Shown piece by piece: positions 47,677 through 59,339 of a DNA stretch of 64,000 nucleotides (its first letter is position 1; each line of letters opens with the position of its first letter). The position numbers and the translations under genes were made by a program. The DNA lies in assembly GCF_040183065.1 (NCBI RefSeq), contig NC_091131.1:10510800-10574799 (forward strand), in the 5' to 3' direction. This stretch comes from Periplaneta americana. Its lineage: Eukaryota > Arthropoda > Insecta > Blattodea > Blattidae. Below the pieces are notes generated by a model that searched no databases, was not told where the DNA came from, and worked only from the letters and a program-made list of their open reading frames with translations.

Positions 47677-47958
47677 GTAAGTCTAAACTCACTCGATCTT
47701 TTTCTGATGCAGGCCTAAGAGGTCGGCGCCGGAACACACGCTAGGCAATTTAAGAACAGATATATTCAGAAGTTTCACGACCACACACTCTGCAAAAGAC
47801 TTGCATAGTAAGATCTTTAACAGTAGCCAACAGGTATGTTGTGAATTTCCATCGATTCTGCATCATATTTTCTCAAGAAAGTGTACATTATGGGTGCTTT
47901 CAAAAAGCTAGCATCGTCCAGTAATTCTGAAATGTAGAATAATAAAATTATACTTATA

Positions 47959-49261
47959 CTAGTGGCTTGTGCAGCAAATGCTGCAAACTAAGTTCATTAG
48001 ACGTTCAAATAAACATTTTTCAGATTTATTTTCAATGAAGAATACACGGACATTTTGAAAGTTATTTGCTTCCATAATAATGAAACATACTCCCTCTGAA
48101 TATTTTTTTTATGCCAGATACTTTTTCTTGAACCTATACATCTTCAGTTTTTAAGTTTGAACGCAAAAACGCAAGTAACAGTGTCAGGACGATCAGTGGG
48201 GTTTTTTTTATGTGGGAGTAAAGGGATAGCTATTTCAGGTCATTGTGGATTGTAGGTGAAAGTTAAAAAAAGTCAGGTTTGTTATGCTTTCGAACAATAG
48301 ACATAGCATCTCGGTATAGCTGCTGCATGTTTCGTGAACTACCTTGAAATTTGTAGAGGGTAAAATAATTTTATCCTGCTAAGAGATCTTGCTGAAATGA
48401 TCGGGAGACTACAAAATCTTGTAGGCCTCTTATTTTATCAGTAAGTAATATATTTTGGTCTTTCCATCTAATTTTTGCGCTCTCTCGAGCCAATACTGAA
48501 GAGAATCACGCACAGAAATATCTCCACCACACCGCCATGAAATATATGAAAAAGATCCAATCCCACTTGATTAATAACTATAAAAATGTTTGAATTTTAA
48601 TAACAATATTATTATCTTGAGTAAGTTTTATAGTTTTCAGTAACATATACTGGTATGTACTGTATACTATATAGCCGCCACTCAGTAAATTATAGAAATG
48701 AAGATTTAATTTAAGATATTCTCTACATCTACTTACATACTCCAAAACGTTTCACTTTCATATCATCAATAGGCCTATAGCATGTATAATTAATGAAAAA
48801 TAGTCATATCATGGCATTAACTACAATAATATTTCATTTCTAATGGTAATAATGTCATCAAACCACCTCACGTTTTGTAGTTTTTAATATCCAATACACA
48901 GCTGTACTCAGAAAATTACACACCACAGAATCAGACCTGTAAATAATTTTAATAACTCTTCAAGTTTTTAATAGCCAATTAAATTTGAGCTCTAAATATG
49001 TCAGCAATCTTGCAGATCATGGCCTTCGTGTAATATTGTTTACTGTAGTGTGTGTTTTGTTTTATTCTGAAAAGTCTCATAACTGACGACAGATGGATTT
49101 TGGAAAATAGGAAAATTATGTTGAAAAATTTATATTTCACTGAAAACTACTATTTTTCTGAAAAACTTTGAGTTCCAAGCTTCAAAATGAGGGGTCATTT
49201 ATTAAAATCCGTTCAGCCGTTTTCCCGTAATTTCATTACCAGTTCAAATTATATATATAGA
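47959..49261 (-). mobile_element. Non-autonomous Helitron, minus strand
   Basis: Minus strand: begins TCTATATATATAATTTGAAC after A, ends with hairpin GCAGCA-ttt-(a)TGCTGC-type arms followed by acaagccaCTAG before T (plus-strand 47958). Inner sequence shares aaaacggctgaacgga with the other two Helitrons. No Rep/helicase frame. It starts 282 bp after exon 2. Confidence 0.75.
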
Positions 49262-49594
49262 TAATTAAACGTAGCTCATCGTTACCATGGAAATTTTATG
49301 CGATGTTCATTCTGAAAAATTATAAAAAGAAATCTTACATTTAAATTAAGACATAAATGGGAGATATATTATATTTTATTAATAATATTACCTTACATTC
49401 TCTAAAATTTGTTAATCCCTTATTTAATAATCAATATTTTAAACCGTTGCGTAATTCTCACATAAATGCTTGTAGAAAATTAATGTCGATATAAATTTTG
49501 TTAAAACATTCTTACCTTTTTAGGTACTTAATGTTAAAAAATAAAAATATATTGCCATAGCTTTTTTACTAGTGGCGGATACTTGACTACTCGT

Positions 49595-49880
49595 CATTCA
49601 TCCATGTGAAGCCAGTTGTGTAAACCAATTTACCGACAGAGTAGTTGCCCAGGTTGCGCCATAGGAGACTGGTCTGCGCAACATGTAGATGAAGAAGTGA
49701 GATGATATGGGAATTTGTTGGATATCACAGAGGAACCATAACTCTAGGAGAAAACCCCTGGACCACTGGGCTTGCCCAAAACAAGTTAGGCCTATAAATC
49801 GGAGATACACCGGATATCGAACCCGGGTCCACAGAATTATAAGTCCAGCGCTTTAGTCGTTAGATCACTGTGGCGGCTGT
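49595..49880 (-). mobile_element. tRNA-derived SINE-G
   Basis: Minus strand: head cacagtgatctaacgactaa (A-box region), B box gggttcgatatccggtg, then body ending near 49595. The anticodon-like loop is ambiguous. No TSD read. Confidence 0.55.
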
Positions 49881-49934
49881 ATTGCCATAGCAAATACTAT
49901 ACAAGTTACAATACTCTGGACACTACATTCTTAC

Positions 49935-49935
<1 letters not shown>

Positions 49936-50008
<73 letters not shown>
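49936..50008 (+). repeat. (AAT)n microsatellite
   Basis: About 24 units. Confidence 0.95.
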
Positions 50009-50009
<1 letters not shown>

Positions 50010-50700
50010 GGTGCGCCCGATAAGGCATTTGAGATTACATTCTTACAATGAAAAGTTATTATAAATTGTAATCAGAAAACACTGTTCAATCAACCAAGAA
50101 TGACCAATATATAGATAGCTATCTGAAACTAAAATATAAAAATAGGATATGTAAAATCAATATTGCCAACATTTAATATATAAAACTTCCTAGGAACCTT
50201 CGAAATCTGTGTCATTGTCTTTTATGGAGATGTAAATTCATCTTTATATTTTTTTCCACAATTTAACTGTTTTCAATATTTATTAGCATTTTATTTAAAT
50301 AATGTCCATATTACAAGGACACGAAATGAAAGTTCGGAAACTTGTAGAGAGTTATCCAATATATGTACACCTTCTTGAACACACGGGTGCATCTTTTGCA
50401 TGGGTGACGCAAAAAAATGTGGTATAACGTCATGGGACAACTTAATCTACGCACGTTTGAAGAAAAAAAATGGGTGCATGCCTCCTCTGAAGTGAGATTG
50501 CATTGCATTGTTGTCAAAAAAATATAATTTAAATTCAAGTTAATGGAAAAAAGATATGCTGATGATAAAAAGTTGAAGTACGACTACATAGATTTGCAAT
50601 ATGATTTAGTGTTCTACATAGGAAAGATAAATAATGAAATTCTTTGCGTTTCTGCTCTAAATAAATTGTGTGGAAAAATAGTAGTGTACAAATGCACTAA

Positions 50701-51078
50701 AGGCCCATTCACAATGAAAATTAAACATAACCGTAACATAAACACAGACGTTTGCGCCCAGGCTACCAAATGGGATCATTCACAATGATTCACATAAGCA
50801 TTGACATAAACATTACCGTAAGACGTTAACATGGAAGTTTGCAAACTCCAAACTTTCATGCTTATACTTACGTGATATGCAAACAAAACACAATCTTGGA
50901 GCGCTGAAGTATACGACAGAATATGAGGAAATGGCGTCGTTGTTATGTTTCCATGGTTACCAAGTATGTTTGCTGTTATGTTTATGTTCCCATCGTGAAT
51001 GATGGTATGACTTCTTGATTTTACTGTAACGTTAAGTTAACGCTTACGTTATGTTTAATTTTCATTGTGAATGAGCCT
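50701..51078. mobile_element. PIF/Harbinger-type MITE, TAA TSD
   Basis: Ends AGGCCCATTCACAATGAAAA / near complement; the arms continue ttaaacataa-cgtaac. TAA at 50698-50700 and 51079-51081 (TWA target). The AGGC..TTCACAAT start resembles the 11890-12776 element. Confidence 0.8.
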
Positions 51079-51081
51079 TAA

Positions 51082-53445
51082 CTCATATTTCTTCGCTAAC
51101 GAATTATTTTCGTTTATTGGTTATGAAAACAAATTTCATATGCAGCAAAATATACTTATGTTGTAGATATTCTGCATAATCTTCTCGGTTAAGTTTTGCA
51201 GAATTACTTGAATTGTTTTCTCAAATAAAATATTTTTTGGATCTAAACAATTGAGAGCAACTCCTTTCCACGTGGGAGTAAAACAGACGCAAAAGAAATG
51301 TGACAGCTTCTATAATGCATTCTTGAAATTTTCCTCCTGCATGTCTTCATAGGATTATTATTACTCCCAAGGGAAATATTTTCCTTTAATTTAAATTCTT
51401 CTCTTAAAAACTTGTATTATTAAATGCTTTCCTTGGGTCGAAGCGCACATTATGAGTATGGCAATTTAAAATAAGCTGGTAAAACAAGTGCATGACTTGA
51501 TGTATGCAATAAGAACCCCTGGTGGCTTTATAATTTGATTACTGTATCTTAATTTTTATTTAGCTTACTCAATTCGATATTGATCAACTTCTTATTATCT
51601 ATTAGCGATATTCGAATATTATAGACACAGCATTTAACGTATTCATTCCTGAACATTATATAGTTAATAGCGGTAGTAATGAAGACATATAAATAAATTG
51701 TTCACAATTAAGCTGATAATTAAAACGTAAAAGCGAATTATTTAAAACTAGTTTAATTTATAGTAAGCATCAATACTAGAGATGGTAACACTAGTGAGTA
51801 TTCAAGCTTAAAGAAACCTATCTTAATTTTCTGCTAAATAAGAAAAAGAAAACACTTTGTGTATGTAGTATTTATCTTGTAATGTCATGTTCTTTAAAGG
51901 AAGACTCCACTTAAAATCATGAAAATTTTTCAAAAAAATTTTATTGACTATTTCACTTCTTTAGAACATATATTTTCATATCCCAAATGAATTTAGTTAA
52001 ATTCCCATCACAAATATTTTATTTTTTTTTTAATTAAGGCCGTAAGGGGACGTGGCATTTAAACAGCTGTCAAAATTATTTTTTCATCAAAAATTTCCTT
52101 TTTAAAAATTTCTGTTCTAAAGTTGGCTCCCTGAAGTTATTAGATGAATGTAGCTGAGGAGAATTTTAATAGGTATGTGTTACATAGATATCCATTTTTC
52201 CGTAAGTTTATTTTTCTTGATTCAACACCAACTTTTTTATGGCAAATAATAATCAATCTGGATGAAATTTTTACTGCAAATATTTATAAATTAGCTTCAT
52301 ATTTCTATCCATTTATTTTGTAAGAAATGCTGCTAGTTTATTTTGTTAATTTTTTATTAATTATAGGAAAAATAATATTTTCAAAATTAAAAAAAAAATT
52401 CAAAGTGAATAAATAAGATATTCTATAAAATGAATGCATAGAAATGTTTTTCTATATCTTGTGAATGTATCTAAAAAAGGAAGCTTAAAAATTTAGATCT
52501 TCTACTGAAAACTTGGGTTTGAAAATAATTCTGAAAGAAATAGAAAAAAATCAAAAACCAAAAAGATTTGGGTTTTGTTAGTCCTTTACATCGTAAACAT
52601 GATCTCAAAATTTGGTTCAAAAAAGTGATTAGGAAAAAAATTGTCATTTTTAGTAGTGTCCTCTTAAAAATTAATTAATCTCGTCACCAGTGTCTCTTAA
52701 ATTTGCATTATTTAAATCAGTAGAGTTTCGTAGACACTGATAGTCTAACGTTTTCGTACTAAATATTTAAAAGAACCAAACTTCCACTGGTCGAATGTTT
52801 TTCTAGATATATAATATTATCTGGAGAAACGAAAACTTTTTTTTCATGTTATGTTTATAGTCCAAGGTGATGTCCATATAAACATTTCATGAACTGTAGT
52901 AAAAAAATCCCACAATACATACTGAGAATTATTCTAAAATGGATGTGAATATCTAGGTCTACACTAGAATATACCACAATTGATTTTCAGGAATTAATAG
53001 CAGACTTGTTTACACGCAGAAGAGTAAATTAATTTATATTATGTACGTAATATTAACCTAATACACTGTTTATAATCTATAATAAAGGTATCAAAAATAT
53101 AAATAATGTAATGTTTCGCATATAACCATGAATTATTTCACCTTTTTCATTAAATGTGCTGCCCGAGGCGAGAATATTTCAAACAAACGCTGTGGTGATT
53201 AAATCTGTTGAATTTAATTCATAATGAACAAAAAATCTCAAAGAGCAAATATTCATATTTTAAATCTTTGTGTCAGATTGTTTTATTTAATAATAAACAC
53301 ATAAATGAACTGTATATATTTGTCATACTGTAACTAATTGATTAACGTTGTGTGCGGGAATAAAAGCACGCATAAATTGCTATCAAATCAAACTAAAAAC
53401 ATTGTAGCATTAAAGCTAAACGAAAAAGCCAAAAGAGGTGGGAAA
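51082..53445. other. Intron 2 AT-rich DNA
   Basis: A/T homopolymer-rich stretches; no repeat ends or coding motifs seen. Confidence 0.45.
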
Positions 53446-53817
53446 AGATGCATTATAGGGGCCAATCTCCTTATTGATTAAATGGTATGAATGCTACTAT
53501 CGATATGTATTGTTGTTATAATCGACATAAAATATGTTGCCAACTTCTAACTTAACAGTCAGTTTTATATTGTTGATTTGTAGCCTACTTCAAAATGGAA
53601 ATAACGGCAGTAATAGTGAAATATATTTTCCCTGGACCAAAAATATAATACAAACTGACTAAAATCACATCAGTAGTAAATTTTTTATTTAATTTTTTAA
53701 TTTGGTAGCATTTAATGCTTATCGAATATCGAATGCTAAAAACGCTAATCGAACCATTACTTCCGCTGACCTTTTTTTTGCGTATAATGTGTGATGGATG
53801 GCCCCTATAATGCATCT
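53446..53817 (-). mobile_element. TIR element family R, copy 2
   Basis: AGATGCATTATAGGGGCCA at both ends (inverted). Interior similar to 26108-26490 in reverse. Confidence 0.8.
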
Positions 53818-54688
53818 GTTCCCTAATTATTATGTTTACGTTATTGTGCAATTGGAGATGTTACTTAAATGTTTATAACCTTCATTTTGTCTTTTAAGAA
53901 ATGTTTTCTCTGTAGGATAATTACATCTATATTTACATTTACGGTTGGAGTTCATTTTGACATTTAAAACTTCGACCACAGACTTGAACACTTATAAGCT
54001 TTAGATTTCCCACCGAGATAAGCAAGAAGAACTTCATACGACATTTTCTAGACTTTCTTCTCCTTCCGCCAACTCAAACAATTCTTTATACTCTTTCTGT
54101 TATTGAAGTGTAGACTTTTCAGAAAGGAGCTCTAACATAAAATTATTTTCCGATTCCTTCATATCACGTGGAATATCTAATACACCATTTTCATCGCTTT
54201 CTTCGCTTATGTTAATTAAATTATAATTCTGTAAACTTCTATTGCTATAAGAATTAATGGCGACCAAAAAAACAAATACCGACCAAAGAAATCATAGCAA
54301 CTGGCCTTAGCAACGCACTTCTGTTGTCATTTCATTAATTTTCACAACTACAAACAATTTAATCTCCAATTTTTTATATATTTTTTTTAATTCCTGGTAT
54401 TGGAAAAAATAATGTATACAACAACACAAAGTAGCTCATTTTTTTCGTTTGTGAGATTTTAAAATTCGCCTTACGGCTTGTTTAAAAAAACCTCTCACGC
54501 GTAGAAAATTGAGTCGCTTTGTATCCTTGATGTATAAATATTTACAGTACTCCTTTCAGAATTCTGTTAGGTGGCAATTTCTCTGTGGAATGAACAGCTG
54601 TTTTAAAAGAGGGCCGTATTCTACAACGTAGTGGAAAACATACATTTCGAGTTTCTATTTTGTATTTTAATAGAAACGTTATTAGGTA

Positions 54689-54815
54689 AGTGGGCGGCCC
54701 GGCGCGGCGGTGGAAAGCAGAAAAGTTGGATCCATCTTGCTAACAGCTCGCGATCAGCCCTCCATCTTAATTATTCCGACAAGCTAAAGGCCGGGCGAGC
54801 GGCCGGCGCTACTTT
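54689..54815 (+). other. Short CpG-rich patch
   Basis: About 125 bp with gggcggcccggcgcggcgg and gccgggcgagcggccggcgc, inverted-like blocks in otherwise AT-rich intron 2. Function unknown. Confidence 0.6.
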
Positions 54816-55182
54816 CGTGATGAGTTAGTGGTTCGGTTTCACCGTAGCTTGCTTTCCAGATAATTCGATTTTGATAACCTTGTTGCTTGCTTTAGTCCAG
54901 AGTATTTTCCATAAAACAACTTACCACTTCAAATTTGATTCTCGAGATTTTCCTTTCAATCTAATTGTAACCGTTGAGAATTTTGTAAAGCCATCTGAAT
55001 TCATTACTTTTCATAACTCTGCGGTCGCTATTAACGGTCTTGTATTCAGCTTCCTGGGGCTACACAGAGAGCGTTAAGGCCACTTTCATTAAAATGTCGT
55101 TAGACCCTAGTTTGTTTCATATAGACCTAATCTTCAATAATGGTTTTTAACTGTGTTGTGACTTTACCGACGAGGATTATCA

Positions 55183-55183
<1 letters not shown>

Positions 55184-55243
<60 letters not shown>
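55184..55243 (+). repeat. (AAT)n microsatellite
   Basis: Abuts the 5' side of a LINE-A copy. Confidence 0.95.
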
Positions 55244-55244
<1 letters not shown>

Positions 55245-55256
55245 GAGAGAATAATA

Positions 55257-55640
55257 ATTTTGAGAATAAGGTGCTTAGGAAAATATTTGGGGCTAAGAGG
55301 GATGAAGTTACAGGAGAATGGAGAAAGTTACACAACGCAGAACTGCACGCATTGTATTCTTCACCTGACATAATTAGGAACATTAAATCCAGACGTTTGA
55401 GATGGGCAGGGCATGTAGCACGTATGGGCGAATCCAGAAATGCATATAGAGTGTTAGTTGGGAGACCGGAGGGAAAAAGACCTTTAGGGAGGCCGAGACG
55501 TAGATGGGAGGATAATATTAAAATTGATTTGAGGGAGGTGGGATATGATGATAGAGAATGGATTAATCTTGCTCAGAATAGGGACCTATGGCGGGTGGCA
55601 ATGAACCTCCGGGTCCCTTAAAAGCCAATAAGTAAGTAAG
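55257..55640 (+). mobile_element. LINE-A, strongly 5'-truncated
   Basis: Open from FENKVLRKIFGAKRDEVTGE through LRWAGHVARMGESRNAYRV and RPRRRWEDNIKIDLREVGYD to LRVP, but a deletion removes AYVRA (WRVAMNLRVP). (GTAA)n tail, then (AAT)n at 55645-55694. Confidence 0.9.
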
Positions 55641-55643
55641 TAA

Positions 55644-55693
<50 letters not shown>

Positions 55694-55893
55694 TTGCAGT
55701 TTGAAATTTTGGCAAACAAAGAAACAAACGCTAGGGTACTGATAAAAAGAAGCAAATGCTAGAGAACGGATAAAATTAAATAAATGCTAGGGAAGCAATA
55801 AAATTGTGCGATAAGCAGCCATAATTGGTTAAAAGACGTCCTTTAGTACCGTTTTATTGATCGAAAGTCTTATGACGTAGTGAAAGTGTAATA

Positions 55894-56163
55894 AAAAAAG
55901 GTAAAGGTATTCCCGTTATATGCCATGATGGCACTTGGGGGGCATGGAAGTAGAGCCCCATGCTTTCCATGACCTCGGCACTAGAATGAGGTGGTGTGGT
56001 CGGCACCACGCTCTGACCGCCTTTCACCCCCGGTACTCAACCTCGGGGCCGGTCTGAAAGTTTGGAAACGAGAAAAAAATCCTGTCACCACCTGGGATCG
56101 AACCCCGGACCTTCCAGCCCGTAGCCAGCTGCTCTACCAACTGAGCTATCCGGCCGCCCAGTA
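55894..56163 (-). mobile_element. tRNA-derived SINE-E, 11-bp TSD
   Basis: Minus strand: tagctcagttggtagagcag (A box), ggggttcgatcccaggtgg (B box), a body with gtggtgccgaccacaccacc, tail ending aatacctttacctttttt. AAAGTGTAATA at 55883-55893 and 56164-56174. Confidence 0.9.
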
Positions 56164-56186
56164 AAAGTGTAATAGTCATAATAAAT

Positions 56187-56444
56187 ATGTATTTTTTTAG
56201 TAGGTTGTTTTACGACGCTTTATCAACATCTAAGGTTATTTAGCGTCTGAATGAGATGAAGGTGATAATGCCGTTGAAATGAGTCCGGGGTCCAGCACCG
56301 ATAGTTACCCAGCATTTGCTCATATTGGGTTGAGGGAAAACCCCAGTAAAAACCTCAACCAGGTAACTTGCCCCGACCGGGAATCGAACCCGTGCCACCT
56401 GGTTTCGCGGCCAGACGCGCTGACCGTTACTCCACAGGTGTGGA
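56187..56444 (-). mobile_element. SINE-T copy
   Basis: Complete head (A box ggagtaacggtcagcgcg, B box gggttcgattcccggtcggg), core and tail. No clear TSD. Confidence 0.85.
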
Positions 56445-57164
56445 CAATGTCATGTCTTGGCAATGTCTTCATATTGTACCGGTCTCTAGCCATCACCAGA
56501 AGCCTAATTCTTGCAAATTAAGTTTTTCATATGAAATGATATATCTGACACAAGAAGGAAATAAAGGATTACATTACTACAAAGTTAAGTCTTTCAGGCT
56601 GACATAGTTCCCACAATGATTTACGTTTTGTTTTAACATTTTAGAAAACAGACGATAACTTATAAGGTGAAAATGTTTTCGTAGAATCCTCTGAAAAAGC
56701 CCTGAAGTGTGTATTGAGCATTGAGTTATACATAATTCGAGAGATGGCTCGTGGTTAAAGAGGAAGTCTACAACTGCAAACTTACGGATAGCAGAATGCA
56801 TAAAGTATGAGGATACGAGGCAGTGGAGCAGTGACAATGGACCACATTGCCAACGATAATCCTGCACTTAGGGTACGTCACGACGTCTTCATTTTACGAC
56901 AAACCTAGGCAGATGATGCTCACATCACTGCCTTTGTGAATTGTTTACTACTATAGGCGCAATGGTGCAGACTATATGCTGCTTGGAATTCATTAACGGT
57001 TGTGAGCTCTAAGACGCAAAACACGTCGTTGGTAGCATCTGGCGTCTTAAAAACCATATTTTCAAAATTCAGATCAAATAATAATTTATAATTAAATGAA
57101 GGAAAATTAAAAAAAGAAACAACAGAAGTAATAATTAAGGAAAAAAGGCGGTGAAGTAAATATA

Positions 57165-57635
57165 CAGGGTGGCCCGAAATTCACTACCCAGTACAATGAA
57201 AAAAAAACAGAGATCGAATGGTAAAATTATATTTTAACAGATGATTGATTATATAGCAATTTACTCTTATTTACATTAGTAACTAATTGTCAGATGAAAG
57301 TGAAGGGCGGGTAATTTTAAATGCATGGGGAGATTAAAATATATGTTTTTAGTAGGTTATTTTACGACGCTTTATCAACATCTTAGGGTATTTAGCGTCT
57401 GAATGAGATGAATTTGATAATGCCGGTGAAATGAGCACAGAAAGTACCCAGCATTTGCTCATATTGGGTTGAGGGAAAACCCCGGAAAAAACCTCAACCA
57501 GGTAACTTGCCCCCAACCGGGAATCCCCGGGCCACATGGTTTCGCGGCCAGACGCGCTAACCGTTACTCCACAGGTGTGGAAGAGATTAAGATAATCTAA
57601 GTTCAATAATAGGTAGTGACTTTTGAGCCACCCCG
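57165..57635. mobile_element. Short TIR element with SINE insertion, TA TSD
   Basis: CAGGGTGGCCCGAAATTCAC at the left and complement of gtgacttttgagccaccccg at the right. TA at 57163-57164 and 57636-57637. About 225 bp without the SINE. Confidence 0.75.
57338..57582 (-). mobile_element. SINE-T with 8-bp TSD
   Basis: GAGATTAA at 57330-57337 and 57583-57590. Core and tail as in other copies, with small deletions in core and B box. Confidence 0.85.
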
Positions 57636-57636
57636 T

Positions 57637-59339
57637 ATTAAAAAAAGGGAAAACTTATGGACGAATGAAAGGACTAAAGAAAGGAAAACACTAAAAAGAG
57701 GAAGAGTGTAAGAACAGACGATAAAAGTCATAATGAATAAAAAAAGTGACAGGATTTTCAAATTCCATTGATTGCGTAACAACTTTATTTTTAAATGTGA
57801 TTTTAAGAATTGTATATTATATTAAATTTAATGACAATAGTGTGAGGATTATATTACACTAATGTAATATCCTGTTATAAATTGATTATTGTTACTATTT
57901 TTCTTAATTGTACGGATAACATATACAGGGTGTAACAAAAAGTTATATCAAAACTTTAGGGACATTCCTCACATGTAGAGAATTAAATTATGTTATATAT
58001 GAACACGGTTCCGAAAACGCTTTATTTCCTTGTTAGGGCTTGGAAAATAAAATACGCTTGAAAAAAAAATGAAATACGATAACGCATGGTCCTACCATAA
58101 TATGTATCAACGATCTATTTTAAATATTTCAACAAGAAATGCACGCAAAATACAACTGACGAACCTTAAGAGATAAGAAAGACAACAGCTGCAAGTCATT
58201 ACAATTTCTCTGTCGTATGCCAAATATTTGATATTGATAAGACACTATTATCACTCCGAAAATAAAAATGTTTATGTGAATACGTACTATAATTTACACC
58301 GCTTCAAATATTCTCTTTCCACCGGAAACAAAAGAAATTTAAACGCATTTATTCTAGAACCTTAAAACGCGTAGGTTCTAGCTAATAGACCTATATTTCT
58401 TATTGGTCCTATTGCAGAAATAAAGCTATAAAACCCATTATTCGCATTATATGTCCTTTCTTTTATATACCTAGTTCGGTAAGTAAAGAAATCCATCTAT
58501 CAGCGAATGTAATCGAGTTACAATTCGATTCCGTGACTGAATTTCAAAAGAACAGGCTTTTGCATAATATATTGCAGTTATGTGGGAATTGTACTTTTAC
58601 GTTGAGATAATTCTATCTTTTAAATGCGTTTGCGAAATACTAAACTAATTTCCATACGCTTTTCTTTCGTGCTCTACATCTGAAAACAACACAGAAGTAC
58701 AGGACTCCGCGGTCTAATCATAATTGAATTCACATTGCCTTTCCATTTTAAGAAGGTCTTTGAGAATTTCATTAAAAGGTTTAAATACGGTCTACTGAAT
58801 ATACAATGGGATCCCAAGACATATATTTCAATTATATTACAAAAAGTAACATCATTTCGTGAACTGAATATGGAATATCTAAAGCTACTTATAGTTTTTT
58901 TTTATTCAGTGAATATAGCCTATTATCGACAATAGGGTTTGGACAATGGTTGAAATATGTGTTTCGAAAGCATACACAACAATAGGTGAAATTTTCGCTA
59001 ACACAACAGTTATTAGAGAATACATACATAAAATAGTAGGCGACATTATTTCAAAACATACATTTATCAATAGGCGAATACGTTTCTATCGTGTGTTCAT
59101 TTTCAAATGGGAGCGTCCGGCACTTGTTTTTCGTTGATAACGTCATTGATGTATTTTCCAAGCTTAACCAAAGCATTTTAACATAGTAGATGCTTGTATT
59201 TTTTTGCTAAATAAATTATCTATACTTTGAGGATTATGCTCGCTCCATACATGTACTCATGGCCTCATGGGCACCAAAAACAGATGAACACAAGGTATTA
59301 AATGTGCATATAACATTAAATTATGACGTAACAATAAAC
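57637..59339. other. Intron 2 AT-rich DNA
   Basis: At 57926 cagggtgtaacaaaaagtta follows TA and looks like a TIR end, but no partner was found. Confidence 0.4.

Noticed and set aside
47450..47680. Single-exon frame beginning MGKRRAKLRG over exon 2
   Set aside because: The frame overlaps exon 2 but lacks a signal peptide. The spliced model with exon 1 gives a secreted precursor and uses the strong acceptor at 47556.
57926..58050. Possible Tc1/mariner element start
   Set aside because: A TA followed by cagggtgtaac is suggestive, but no matching inverted end could be found downstream by eye.
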